A stretch of DNA of 64,000 nucleotides from Ctena decussata (Eukaryota > Mollusca > Bivalvia > Lucinida > Lucinidae). The stretch covers positions 51,600,271 through 51,664,270 of the forward strand of contig OZ022509.1 of NCBI GenBank assembly GCA_963989385.1, written 5' to 3'. Positions 27,764 to 39,592 of this stretch are shown one piece after another. Position numbers and translations under genes: made by a program. Position 1 is the stretch's first letter; each line of letters begins with the position of its first letter. Below the pieces are notes generated by a model. It worked only from the letters and a program-made list of their open reading frames with translations, was not told where the DNA came from and ran no database searches.

Positions 27764-28506
27764 GCCTAGACATGATTTCTACAAGAGTTAGACCAATATT
27801 GTCAAAATATTCTTGATTTTTGATGCAGACGACAATTTCAGCAGACGACAAAAAATACCCAGAATGAAATGGGATAAGGAAACTTTTCATCAGAATCTCA
27901 CCTCATCTAGATTCTTGTAATGTCCATGATTAAAAGTGAAAAAAGTGTTGATATGTCCCAGCATGTTGTGAAGTGTTCTCACAGATATGAGGGCTGATCA
28001 ATAGATTTCTATTGCGGGGAAACAATTAGATAGGAATAGTTACCTGAAGAAATCTGTGGGTTGACCCTTGTAATTGCTGTAGAATGAATAGGATTCAAAC
28101 TAGATAGGATGTCATATCAGAGATTAGGGACCATTTTGTTGTGATAAGACCAAGCAACTTTTTATCTGGTCCTGTACTGGGCCAGAGTTCAAGCTGGGGT
28201 TTTGTAAATTTTCTTATTCCAAATGCTGATTGATGAAGATAAAATCATACTGGCTTGTTCGGACACAAAATTCTACATAATGTGGTTAAGTAATGGGACA
28301 CCTAAAACTATAAATTTTCCATTTGTCCCAAATGGAAAATTAATGTTTTTTAGGTGTCACAATATTTTTAAGCACCTTAGGGAACTTACACAGTGGGACA
28401 AAATATTTTCTTCTGTATTGTTTTTACTACATTACAAGTAATGTTCTTACAGAATCATATTTCAGAGAATTATTAAAAGGGTATGTCAGTTTAAATTTTA
28501 TGAACT
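27764..28506. other. Intergenic, nothing recognised apart from a local inverted repeat
   Basis: Around 28290-28350, GACACCTAAAACTATAAATT and AATGTTTTTTAGGTGTCAC form an imperfect hairpin with a CCATTTGTCCCAAATGG centre. No coding evidence. Confidence 0.45.
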
Positions 28507-28670
28507 GCAGTCAAACTTGTTTTGAGGGGTTACTTAGGGAAATCACAGACATTGGCTGCTCAAAATAATTATCCTGTTAATGTATTTCTATTCATGGACC
28601 CTGGAAATGATTGTTGCTTATGGCAGATGACCCCTTAACATCGGTGACCACATGATCAGGTTTGACTGTT
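28507..28670. mobile_element. Inverted-repeat element family K, copy 2
   Basis: CAGTCAAACTTGTTTTGAGG and GATCAGGTTTGACTGT match the ends of copy 1 at 14604. The interior keeps TTGGCTGCT and GACCCCTTAA. Confidence 0.65.
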
Positions 28671-28718
28671 TTTATTACTGAATATTTGAAAGGCATATGC
28701 TTTGACTCTTTTTATTAG

Positions 28719-30925
28719 GGCCCCGCCAGACGAAGTCTGCGGAGGCCCTATAGTAATCACCTTGTCTGTGTGTCTGTCTGTCTGTCCGTCCGTCTGTCCG
28801 TCCGTCCGTCATCATTTCGTGTCCGCTCAATAACTCTGAAACCAATAAAGATATTTTCACGAGACTTGGTACAAATGTAAAGCATCATCAGACGATGTGC
28901 AGAGAACAAAAACCATAACTCTACCTACAATTTTTACTGAATTATGCCCCTTTGAAATTTTCAGTACAAAAATAGTGTCCGCTCCATAACTCTGAAACCG
29001 TTAAAGATATTTTCACGAGACATGGTATAAATGTAAAGCATTATCAGACGATGTGCAGAGAGCAAGAACCATAACTCTGCCTACAGTATTAACTGAATTA
29101 TGTCCCTTTGTAATTTTGAGTACAGAAGTCGTGTCCGCTCCATAACTCTGAAACCCTTAAAGGTATTTTCACGAGACTTGGCACAAATGTAAAACATCAT
29201 CAGACGATGTGCAGAGAACAAGAACCATAACTCTGCCTACAGTATTAACTGAATTATGCCCCTTTGTAATTTTGAGTACAGAAATTGTGTTTGCTCCATA
29301 ACTCTGAAACAGATAAAGATATTTTCACAAGACTTGGCACAAATGTAAAGCATCATCAGACGATGTGCAGAGAACAAGAACCATAACTCTGCCTACATTG
29401 TTTACTGAATGATGCCCCTTTGAAATTTTGAGTGCAGAAATTGTGTCTGCTCTATAACTCTGAAACCAATAAAGATATTTTCACAAGACTTGGTACAAAT
29501 GTAAAGCATCGTCAGACGATGTGCAGAGAACAAGAACCATAACTTTGCCTACATTATTTACTGAATTATACCCCTTTTATTATTTACTGAATTATAATGT
29601 TATTTTGAGTACAGAAATCATGTCCGCTTCATAAATCTGAAACCGTTAAGAGGTATTTTCATGTGACTTGGTAAAAATGTCAAGCATTATCAGTCAATAT
29701 GCAGAGAACAAAAACCATAACACTGCCTACATTATTTACTAACTTATGCCCCTTTGAAATTTTGAGTACAGAAATCGTGTCAGCTCTTTAACTCTGAACC
29801 ATGAGAGATATTTTCACAAGACTTGGTACAAGTGTAAAGCATCATTAGGTGATGTGCAGAGAACAAGAATCCAAACTCTGCCTACATTTTTTACGGAATT
29901 ATGCCCCTTTGTAATTTTAAATATAGAAATCATGTCCGCTGTATAGCTTTAAAACCATCAAAGATATTTTCATAAAACTTGTACATAATATAAAGCATCA
30001 TCAGACAGTGAGCAGTGAATAAGAACTGTAACTTCATCTAAATTTCCCCTTGGTAGTTTACAGTCTAGAAAACGTGTTTGCTCTCTAACTTTAAAACTGT
30101 TTAAGATATTTTCACAAAACTTGGTACAAATATAAACATCATCAGACAATGTGCAGAGAAAAGGAACCATAACTACACCTTCCCTCAGGGATCAAGCAAG
30201 GGGGCGATTTGGGTGAAATAATTGCCCTAGGGGCTGAAATTTCGCCCTAAATTGGGCTTAGGGAGAAGTGGGAGTCTCCCTAAAAAAAAAAAAAAAAAAT
30301 TTTTTTGGTAGAATTTTCATCAAATCATTCCACAAACAAGCTGTTATGACAATTTACCCTATAAACCCATTGCAGCTTATTTATCTTTCAATTTAATGTT
30401 AATAGTATGCATAATAGCTATTTTTCTTTAAAACTGAATGAAAAATGTCATAATCGTGCAATACCACTTCTACCTTCATGGCTGTCACTTCTCCCTATTT
30501 CAGCTGGAGGGAGAAGTCACTTCTCCCTAAACTTTGAGTCTAGCTTGATCCCTGTCCCTCTGTTATTTCAGGTATGAAGATCTTGTCCGCTGTATAACTT
30601 TAAAGCCTTTGAAGATATTTTTTTATAAAACTTGGTACAAATATGAAGCATCATTAGATGATCTGAAGGTGTGCAGAATGCAAGAATGGTAGCATCAGTT
30701 TCCTGCTTCACTGAGTTGTTGCCCATGTTTTAATCAATCATGATTGTGTATTTTGCCCATATCTTATTGACACTACCAGAGGCTTAATTTCAAACAGCAT
30801 ATTGAATATGAAGGAACAACATGATAATAGAAAGCTGGTATTGTTATTTCTGGTTGGGCACATATGACTTAAATGTCATCAACAGTTTCATAAAGGCGGG
30901 GCCCTATTAGTTACCATGTTTCTAG
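28719..30925 (+). mobile_element. Stem / GTCC / tandem-core element H6
   Basis: The head AGGGCCCCGCC is exactly complementary to the tail GGCGGGGCCCT near 30896, and the tail is followed by TTTCTAG. A CTGT/CCGT run fills 28760-28810. About nine ~155-bp monomers (CATAACTCTGAAACC, then AGACTTGGTACAAATGTAAA) start near 28820, 28977, 29131, 29285, 29440, 29612, 29775, 29931 and 30073, with decay to the right. A foreign 370-bp insertion lies at 30187-30555. Confidence 0.8.
30187..30555. mobile_element. TIR element inserted in the H6 core
   Basis: Ends CAGGGATCAAGC and GCTTGATCCCTG are inverted. CCCT-type bases flank both sides. The interior has AGGGAGAAGTGGGAGTCTCC, an A-run/T-run at 30280-30306, and a mirrored GGGAGAAGTCACTTCTCCC. 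The H6 array resumes on the far side. Confidence 0.65.
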
Positions 30926-31098
30926 TTTTTCATCTTAGCAGACTTTGAGGAGACAGAGAAGCTATGGAAATTAGTTGGGACATGAACTTACGTGATATCT
31001 TTGCATGACTGCAGCTTAAGCTTGAGATGTAAACGGCTTCCATATTTCTGCTCTGGACTAAATACAGAATACTGAGTTTATTGTATCGTGAAGATATT

Positions 31099-31208
31099 TG
31101 AGCCATGACACAACAGAACCAACAAAGTGGCATGTGTGCCCAGGAAAAACTCAGATCAGCCTGGGTGGCTGCCATGCCACTTTGTTGATTTATCATGTCA
31201 TGGCTCAT
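31099..31208. mobile_element. Family A copy 4, internally deleted (110 bp)
   Basis: Both terminal arms (TGAGCCATGACACAACAGAA and ATTTATCATGTCATGGCTCA) remain with the first inner arm, but about 125 bp of the centre is missing. Confidence 0.8.
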
Positions 31209-31453
31209 ATTACGCCATACCCTGTACTTTATCCAGAGAAGGTATTTTTCAGTATTCTTGCATTTTAGTCCAGACTATTATTTATATTTGCACATTCCAT
31301 TTTGCTTGTATATAAAAGATAAAATTAATTAAGCTGGACCAGATTTTAAATCCAGAAGACTGTATAGGTGCATATATTTATTTTAACTCTCTAATTTGTT
31401 TTATTAGCAGGCACTGCTGTTTGTATATTTTAAGCACTGGGAGTTTATACACA

Positions 31454-31692
31454 TGAGCCACGCCACGAAAAAAACAGCTAAGTGGTTGTGCGTACAGCGC
31501 AGACTCAGATCAGCCTGGGCATCGGCCCAGTCTGATCAGAGTCTTCGCTGTCCGCATGGAGGTAGCTTAGACCCTTAGCTACTTTATAAGCGCTTAGCAA
31601 AGAGCCTGATTGGATTGGTCGGATGCCCAGGCTGAGCTGAGTCTGCGCTGGGCGCACAACCACTTTGTTGTTTTTCTCATGTCAAGGTTCAT
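31454..31692. mobile_element. Family A copy 5
   Basis: Full length, with ends TGAGCCACGCCACGAAAAAA and TTTTTCTCATGTCAAGGTTC. The interior GATCAGAGTCTTCGCTGTCC is well kept. Confidence 0.85.
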
Positions 31693-31744
31693 ATGAGGTT
31701 GATATAACATAGGAGCAAGGTCACAAGTAAATGCGGGTTTTAAT

Positions 31745-31965
31745 CTGTAGAGTGCCATAAAGGCAGAAAACAAAACTTACATCTGCAAAATTAAAAAAAA
31801 ATAATACAACCAAGCTATATCATATTTGATGATTCAGAGATTAGAGGACAAACAGTGTTGATGCAGATTAGGCATTTAATTATGAGTCATCTCATCTGGA
31901 TCTACACTGTTTGCAGATTCAGCAGTTTGCATTTTTGGTTCTTGAAGTGTAAAGTAATAAAGCTA
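31745..31965. mobile_element. Fold-back family G, copy 2
   Basis: ACAAACAGTGTTGATGCAGA and ATCTGGATCTACACTGTTTG are inverted, with flanks ACTTACATCTGCAAAA and TTCAGCAGTTTGC. The same order occurs at 41845-42065. Confidence 0.55.
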
Positions 31966-33790
31966 CATATCCAAGGGAGATTACTCGGACCTAAAATACA
32001 TGCCTCGCATATCATGGGGAGAGGGGTTAATTTCTCCCTTGGAGATTTATCTACTTAAGCATGTCACATGATATATGACTAGCAAATAAGCGAGTTTTGA
32101 GTTAGAGATGGTTGGACTGGAGCAAAAGGTCAGAGGTCAAGTGTGGAAAAATCTGATAGGTCATCATTACACTTACCTGGGCAGTCAGTGTAAAACACCT
32201 TTTCATGATTAAAAATCAATGATATGATAAAATTTGTTTTCAATTCAGAGAAAAAGGATAGTCAAATTATTTTAGCAAGGTAGAATGAACAGGGAATATT
32301 GGAAAATTGAAATAAAAGTCGATATGTTGGTGTGTTAGGCTTTGCGTATACTGCTTTGGCACACTTGTCCTATGACCTGGAAATGAATTATCAACCTTTG
32401 GGCATGCGCACTGTGGAACTCCGAACTCGCTTACACTCCTATCTGTGCTGAGTTTTCTATGGTCAGGTACACGCCACGGACAGCCTCTATATATTTGTGT
32501 TTTGTATCATTAATTTTAAATCTGTGATTATTTGTTCATTTATTGTAAATATACATGTACATTAATTTAATTGCTTGCTAATTGTTTCTGTTATATAATA
32601 GCAGCAGGTGTACCAAATGTTTATATCTTGTTTTGTTGAACTTTGTGTCATGTTTGCGTGATAGAGATAGCTCCATAGTAACAAGCTCATAGTAACAGTG
32701 GTGTTCATGTTCTTATGTGTGTGTGTGTGAAGGGAAGAATGGAGGAATGTAAACCTTGGTTCTAGATTGTTTGGAGAAAGTTATTTTGGCATAAAGGATT
32801 ATTCATCCAATCGTTATCATTTTGAGTCAGTAATCAGGCCTGTACAGAGACTTTTAAACAGAGGAGTAAACATTTCTGGAAATTTGCAAAGGGGGATGCA
32901 AGACTTAAGAAAACAGAATTTGAGGGTAACTTTAGGGAATGTAAACTCAGTTTCTTGCAGAAAACTGCATGATTTTGAAACAATTTTCCCAATAAAGGGG
33001 TGCATTTGCACCCAGGGGTGCATTTGCACCCATCACATCCTGTCTGCATACTATCCATCTGATCTAGCAATATTTGCAGGCTTTGGCATAATGGGCTATT
33101 TTTTGCTTTCGTTTCTTAAAAAGATAGAAGTCTAAATAAAGCATCAATCTGAAACAAAACAAAAAACAGCACTTGGTTCCCAGCTTTAGGTTATCAGTCG
33201 TTCAGCTTTCCTCCCTGTTACAGAGGGGGCATTTGAAGAGTTGTTATATGGCATAATAATATGGTGTAATATTATTCAATTGTAGTGGTTGTTATAAATT
33301 AGTTGTGAACCAGTTATTACAGTAATTTAATAGAGAAACTAGTTCATATTGTCATTTATAATTACTCGCTTCCATATTTAAGTGTAGCCAGTCCATCATG
33401 TTGCAAACGAGTCAGAAACAGAAGAACAGTTTAACAGCACACCCATGGGGAAAAAATGGTGTTACTGTAAAGTGTGTCTAGTATAATTTAGGCCAAAAAA
33501 TTCCTTGTTTCCGATAACCCAACCGACCCCTTCTTTTCCGGGGCCTACTCAAACTTTTTACCGCCAAATGGGATTTTTAAGTCCATTTTTAGACTATTTT
33601 TAAGGATTTTTGTACATTTTCCATGCAAAAAAAAAATATTAGAAAAAAAAAAGTTTTCCTAGCTACCAACCCTAAAAATTTTTGAGATGTAACCAGAAAC
33701 AAGATATTTTTTTTCTTTAGCCAAGTCTCAAAAAGACATATGGCCATTTTTAGGTCTAAAGAAATTCATAGGGTTATGGTAAAGCTGCCC
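31966..33790. other. Intergenic, low-complexity, no gene recognised
   Basis: A 122-codon frame at 32767-33135 has no splice context and no family features. It includes two adjacent copies of the palindrome GGGTGCATTTGCACCC (32998-33033). A (GT)n run lies at 32715-32730, and T/A-rich tracts at 33590-33720. Confidence 0.45.
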
Positions 33791-34013
33791 TGGGGCCGTA
33801 TTCATAAAGCCACTTAAGTGGTTGCTATGCGGTTGCTAAGGCTAAATATCTATAAAGGAGATTCCCTACAACTATGAAATTTGCTCTGGAGGAACAGTCT
33901 TTTCAGACTGTTCCTCCAGAGCAAATTTCATAGTTGTAGGGAATCTCCTTCATAGAAATTTCGCCTTAGCAACAGCATAGCAACCACTTTAGTCGTTTTA
34001 TAAATACGGCCCA
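33791..34013. mobile_element. Fold-back element family C, copy 2
   Basis: TGGGGCCGTATTCATAAAGC and TTTTATAAATACGGCCCA are inverted. The inner GGAGGAACAGTCTTTTCAGA loop is intact. Confidence 0.85.
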
Positions 34014-34490
34014 AGAAATTTAGGGTGAACATGGTAGGTTTATCTGAAAGTAGTTTTGTGCCACGTGTCCATGTGTAGAGTTTGTGATTCAGAAGTCTTT
34101 CCATTTGATTTATTGTAAATTTTTGGGAAATCTTATTTATTTGGCTATAAGACTGGGATTTTGCCTCATCCAAAATAACCTAGAAAATTTAGATTTGTCT
34201 TACTAGATGGCTCCAGATTTTTTGATTGTTTTTGAAGGGGAAAAGTTATTTGAAATTAGAGTAAGTAGTTGACTGCTTCTTTAAACAGGCATTCATCCTT
34301 CCATTACTAACTGTAAGGTATAAACACAGACTTATTGTGGGAATTCAGAATGTGCAATTTTGTTCTCGGGAGTATGCTATATGCTAAGTTTTCATTGCAT
34401 TTGGCAAGTTATACACTATCAGGTGAATTTTGAGTGACATTATGGGTGTGGCTTAGAATTACTGATTGGTCATTTTGGAGAGAAAAACCT

Positions 34491-34752
34491 TGGACCGTAT
34501 TCATAAAACGACTTAAGTGGTTGCTATGCTGTTGCTAAGGCTAAGTTTCTTTGAAGGAGATTCCCTACAACTATGAAATTTGCTCTGGAGGAACAGTCTT
34601 ACAAAGACTGTTCCTCCAGAGCAAATTTCATTGGTGTACAAAGACTGTTCCTCCAGAGCAACTTTCATAGTTGTAGGGAATCTCCTTTATAGAAATTTAG
34701 CCTTAGCAACAGCATAGCAACGACTTAAGTGGTTTTATGAATACGACCCCAT
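34491..34752. mobile_element. Fold-back element family C, copy 3, right arm duplicated
   Basis: Same ends as other copies (TGGACCGTATTCATAAAACG and TTTATGAATACGACCCCA). AAAGACTGTTCCTCCAGAGC occurs twice on the right side, 42 bp apart, making this copy longer than its relatives. Confidence 0.85.
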
Positions 34753-35345
34753 GTCTTATAGCAGAATAGATACAATAGTGTTAATAATTATAGAAACTTG
34801 CTTTGTTAGATTTTGTTTATAAAACATTCCAAATTACTATTATATCATCTACTTTTTGTGTGTTTTTTTCTCGATCTTAATTTGCTTTATAATGTGTTCA
34901 AGTGAAAAACTGTTGAAAAGTTGTTTTTATAATCTGCAGCATTTCTATACTGTAACAGCATTTTGGTTTAATTAAAGAAAAAAACATCGTGCACTCTTCC
35001 ACAGGACATTGATCATGTACTTAAAAACCTTCCAAAAACCATATACAACAATTTACTACACTATGTTCTATACTATTTTTTTAGAATATTCAGGGGATAC
35101 TTAAGTTCACAGATGGTTTTCATATTATATTTTATAGAAACAAAAGACAAAAACATATTTTCTCGGAATTTAAGTTTGCCTATTTATGTTGACCATGAAA
35201 ATCATGAATGAAGATTTGTAGAGTCAGTTTAATGCCCCTCCACCACATTAGTCATACTGAGATGAGGACTTAGGTTTAAAACCTCATCTGGAAGGCAGAA
35301 GGAGTGGGGAATCACACTTGTAAGATTTGTAGTATAAACAAGATA
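34753..35345. other. Intergenic, nothing recognised
   Basis: AT-rich, with no frame or repeat boundaries seen. Confidence 0.45.
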
Positions 35346-35575
35346 TGAGCCATGTCACGACAAAGCTAACAAAGTGGCATGTGCGTCTAGTGAAGACTCA
35401 GATCAGCCTGGGCATCCGCCCAGTCTGATCAGAGTCTTCGCTGTGGGCTTAAAGGTTGCTAGGGGTCTAAGCTTCATCTCTGCCTTCGGTGAAGACTGGT
35501 GAGACTGGGAGGATTCCCAGGCTGATCTGAGTCTTTGCTGGGTGCACATGTTGGTTTTGTTATGTTGCAGCTCAT
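35346..35575. mobile_element. Family A copy 6
   Basis: Ends TGAGCCATGTCACGACAAAG and TTTTGTTATGTTGCAGCTCA. The interior GATCAGCCTGGGCATCCGCC is kept. Confidence 0.85.
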
Positions 35576-35739
35576 ATGAAGAATAGAAGTAGTAATTTGT
35601 TAAGGCTTTTGAAAGGTTTCACATTGACAGAGCATCATTATTTTGTACCCTGTCATTGCAGAAAACAACGACATACGCTTTTGTTAGACTCCATCTTTTT
35701 CTCAGCTACAGATGAGGTCTGAGTTATTTATACCTCGAC

Positions 35740-35912
35740 TGTACGGATGTACAGGAAGAGCTGTTGCACTACCCCTGGCATTAGTGAGCGTTAGCATTGG
35801 CGGCGGTGGCATTAGCAAAATGTTAAGGCTTTAATTAAAAGTTTTTTATGTGATGGGCAAGGCGCTGCCAGGCAAGCTATCCTATATGCAGACAGGTCTT
35901 ATTCATATTAGT
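35740..35912. repeat. Family I fragment
   Basis: CTGTACGGATGTACAGG forms a hairpin, and TATGTGATGGGCAAGGCGCT with AGCTATCCTATATGCAGACA repeats the order seen at 10915 and 22535. Confidence 0.5.
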
Positions 35913-37375
35913 TTAACAAATGTCTTATTCTAACAGAAACACTCTGAAAATTGGTTAGGTCACAGGGTCCAGTGAAACTCCATCTCATCTCAAACTGTGT
36001 TATAACGTTTTAAGTCAGTTGTAAAGAAGTCCAGGTTTATAAATGTAATCATAAAAGTAAACAAAGTAACTGTTGTGGGAATCAGCATTATGTTAGGGCA
36101 TAAAAAAGCAATTGAGTAGTTTCTCAAGTCCCACCACATTTGGTTGAAAGGTGCTGCATTTCCATTTTTATTGCTTTCCAGAAAAAAAAGTAAATAAACA
36201 CAGCATTTCAGAGAAATCTGCCTTTTTCAAGATCAAAAATACACCAAATGTTTGCATTTAGCAAGAAAATTTTGTATTGAATAAAAATTAGGAATTTATT
36301 GACGGAAATAGTTAATTTAGACCAGAAGCGACCAGGCATCTAATGATTACTGTAAAATCCTTTTTTGCATCTTCACTTAATCTTGTTGAACCACAAATTT
36401 GAAAACGAAACTAGAGCCCCTCAACAATAATGGCTTTGATTTCAGTACCAGTTATGTTCGGGGCAACAGTTGTTTTCCCATGGAACATAATTGGAGGGAA
36501 CAGTATGAATCAAGTTCCCTCGGAGATCTCTATAAAAAATTTCAAAGATGGAACATTTCAAGTTGACTTGTGCAGAGATACAGGAAAAAAGTGGCGACAT
36601 CTGTTTTTGGGGGGAAAAAATAAAAAGGAAAACAAAAAACACCCTCCCTCATCTGTTATTTCCAAAAATTGCCTAAGAAACTACCCATTTTCTTTTTTGT
36701 CCTATTGGAGATTAAATCACTTCTTAAGGGAAATGGGTACATTTTCAGGATAAGCCTCTCTGTCATTTTCATTGTAGAATCCTTTCTCTACTGGATCAGC
36801 TCTTATGGGAAAGAATTTGCTCGTACTGGTCCAGGAGCAGATTCTTTCTTTTAAGAGTAGATCCACTTCTAGAAGGTTTTCTGCCCAGGGAAGCAATCAG
36901 AAGCCACTCCCCTTGAAAGAAAAAAAGAAGGAAAACAGAGGTGTACCCATCCTTCTAATTATCATTATTGTCAAGCTGTGTTCATTTTGCAAGGGTTTAT
37001 GTCTGAAACTGCATGATTTTATAATTACATAGCTTAAGTTTGATTTATGTGGGTAGGTTGTTTTACATAAAAAGTGTGATCATGTAATATTAACTTTTCC
37101 ATGCAGTGTTACAGAAAAATGAATGATATTATGATGTTGTAAAATGATCATATTAGATAATATTGTGTTGTTCTAGAGTTTAATGGTCCAATCAGTGTAA
37201 AATGAGTCCCATTTTTACAGAGAAAATTTATCTTGTGCTGGGTGCAGTCACTGTGAAAGGAATCTCCTTTTTAAACAACACTCAAGTTCTTACTCATCTA
37301 TAAGACAGGGTTTTACGAAAAAAGCTGGATTTTGGGGATGTATATCACAGAATTAATATGTCAGATTTACATATT
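35913..37375. other. Intergenic; family E fragment near 36800
   Basis: A 107-codon frame at 36430-36753 has no supporting context. GGGAAAGAATTTGCTCG and AGATTCTTTCTTTTAAGAG (36808-36855) are a family E palindrome. Nothing else recognised. Confidence 0.45.
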
Positions 37376-37607
37376 TGAGCCACGACACAACAAAACCAAC
37401 AAAGTGGTTTGTGCACCCAGGGCAGACTCAGATCAGCCTTGGCATCCACCCAGTCTGATCAGAGTTTTGCTGTCGGCATTGAGGTAGCTTAGACCCTTAG
37501 CTACCCATTAAGTGCATAGTAAAGACTGATCAGACTGAGCGGATGCCCAGGCTGATCTGAGTCTTTGCTGGACGTACATGACACTTGTTGGTAATGTCGT
37601 GGCTCAT
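37376..37607. mobile_element. Family A copy 7
   Basis: Ends TGAGCCACGACACAACAAAA and TTGGTAATGTCGTGGCTCA, with a small deletion near the right end. Confidence 0.8.
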
Positions 37608-37684
37608 TTGTTGTCTGTTTGGAAGGGTGAAACACTCCCATCTTATAGTAGAATAAATTTGGTAAAGCTAAAGATACTGCCTAG

Positions 37685-37806
37685 TCTTGGGGCCCCTAAT
37701 TAGAATCATCTCATTGAGATGGTTTAAATAAAGGGTCACAACAGGTTTTACTAGAGAATTAACAAAAATTATCCCAAATTATAACCAATTAATGCCCCCA
37801 TCCCTG
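37685..37806. mobile_element. Degenerate family B remnant
   Basis: ATCTCATTGAGATGG hairpin, then GGGTCACAAC and AATTAACAAAAATTATCCC. Only the centre and right arm are left. Confidence 0.45.
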
Positions 37807-38145
37807 GCTATGGGCTGCATATTGAAATTTGATGGTGATATGAGAGAGATATTGGATCTTTTTGACAATATTGGACATGAATGATTTTAGAATTTTGGTA
37901 AACTCACCTTTGAAGATAAAGAACATGCTTTTGCCGCAAATATGGATCCAGCACCTGATTTTTAATGTTAAAATTTCAAATACACAAGATGGCTGTCCTG
38001 GTTAGTCACTGTCTGTATATGGCATAAGATATATTTTCCTGTTCCAAGGCTATTGTGTTCAGCTACTGTTGTGAAGTCTGAGGTCTAGATGGTAGGACAG
38101 GGGTGGAGGTAGAGGATTTTTTCTTTTAGTGTTCCATAAAAACAC

Positions 38146-38348
38146 TGGAGCCTGGTAGCTCAGTGGGTTAAGCACTGGCCTGCTGATCTAGTGATGTCGG
38201 GTTCAGTTTTCACTGAAGGAAGAAATCTTTTCAACTGGAAATGGGGTTTCGTTGCACACGCCTTTCATTATCACCCTGCCATTATCCGTGTATGACTGAA
38301 ATACTGTTAAAAAGGATGTGAAATTGCAAGTCATCCATCCATCCATCC
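38146..38348 (+). mobile_element. tRNA-derived SINE (family S1), plus orientation
   Basis: The head GCCTGGTAGCTCAGTGGGTT (box A) and TGTCGGGTTCAGTTTTC (weak box B) are followed by a body and the tail TGACTGAAATACTGTTAAAA and GTCATCCATCCATCC. It gives the full order for the minus-strand S1 copies at 1368 and 63437. Confidence 0.7.
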
Positions 38349-38708
38349 TATACACCTTTCGATTGTCTTGCTGAGTCAGTTCTATATGAATGACTAAGAT
38401 GTGATTGTATCAAGAATTTACAGGAATTGTTTCAGAATTATTGTCTTCTCCTCCACCCGTCTTGACCTCTGATAGAGTAGTATTTACCTAGTCAAAATGG
38501 TTGTGTAGCTTTTCTGTAGAATGTAGTTAATATCCGATGAGTCTTTTTTTCAGAAAGTGTGAATTTGTGAATATGAAATCAGTGTGTTTTACCAAGTAAT
38601 GCAGAATTTTCTAAATTTAGAATTTACTAAATATGGAACATTAGAATTACTGAGACATAAGAAAATTCCTGAAACCCAAGTTCTGGCTGCATTAGTGACT
38701 TGAAATAC

Positions 38709-38932
38709 TGGGGCCGTATTTATAAAACGACTTAAGTCGTTGCTATGCTGTTGCTAAGGCTAAATTTCTATGTTGGAGATTCCCTACAACTATGAAATTT
38801 GCTCTGGAGGAAGTCTGAAAAAGACTGTTCCTCCAAAGCAAATTTCATAGCTGTAGGGAATCTCCTTCATAGAAATTCAGCCTTTGCAACAGCATAGCAA
38901 CCACCTAAGTGGTTTTATAAATACGACCCCTG
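38709..38932. mobile_element. Fold-back element family C, copy 4
   Basis: GGGGCCGTATTTATAAAACG and TTTTATAAATACGACCCC are inverted. The inner loop is shortened (GGAGGAAGTCTGAAAAAGAC). Confidence 0.85.
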
Positions 38933-39229
38933 GGCTTCAGAAGTTTACTTATCTGTTAGTAATTCACATATTCCATATCCAAAGGTGATTCCGCATTTAG
39001 AAAATTTTGTGTTAAAGCGTGGATATAAGATGAAATTATTTTACAAAGAAGACTGCTTTTAGAAGCTAAATGTAGATATAACTGTGAATTTACATTGTGC
39101 TTGTGCTGACACTCACATTTATAGACTATTCAGTACACCCTCCAATAAAATTATCAGATATAGAAAGTATTCTCATGACTTACAATATTTGCCATAATAA
39201 GTGCACATGCTATAATAAGTGAATTTAAT

Positions 39230-39457
39230 TGAGCCCCAACACGACAAAACCAACAAAGTGGCATTTGCACCCAGTGAAAACTGAGATCAGATTGGACAGC
39301 CAGCCAGCTCAGAGACTTTGCTGTGCGCTTATAAGTACCTTAAGCTCTAGTTCCATGCCCAAAGTGAAGACTGACCAGACTGGGTGACTGCCCAGGCTGA
39401 TCTGAGATTTAGCTGGGCACACATGCCTTTTTATTGGTTTTGTTGTTTTGCAGCTCA
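39230..39457. mobile_element. Family A copy 8
   Basis: Ends TGAGCCCCAACACGACAAAA and TTTGTTGTTTTGCAGCTCA. Its right 67 bp also belongs to a 101-bp tandem duplication. Confidence 0.8.
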
Positions 39458-39592
39458 ATTAAACCATGTTTTTATGCCCTCGTGACAGTCACCCAGGCTG
39501 ATCTGAGATTTAGCTGGGCACACATGCCTTTTTATTGGTTTTGTTGTTTTGCAGCTCAATTAAACCATGTTTTTATGCCCCCGTGACAATAG
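39391..39592. repeat. 101-bp tandem duplication
   Basis: CCCAGGCTGATCTGAGATTT starts at 39391 and again at 39492. The unit spans the right end of family A copy 8 and the first bases of the H7 head, so both elements were already adjacent when it duplicated. Confidence 0.85.

Noticed and set aside
32767..33135. 122-codon frame starting MFGESYFGIKDY
   Set aside because: No splice sites, no family features, and a tail made by two palindrome copies. Could be chance.
36430..36753. 107-codon frame starting MALISVPVMFG
   Set aside because: Isolated, with intron-like composition and a Lys/Asn run. No support.
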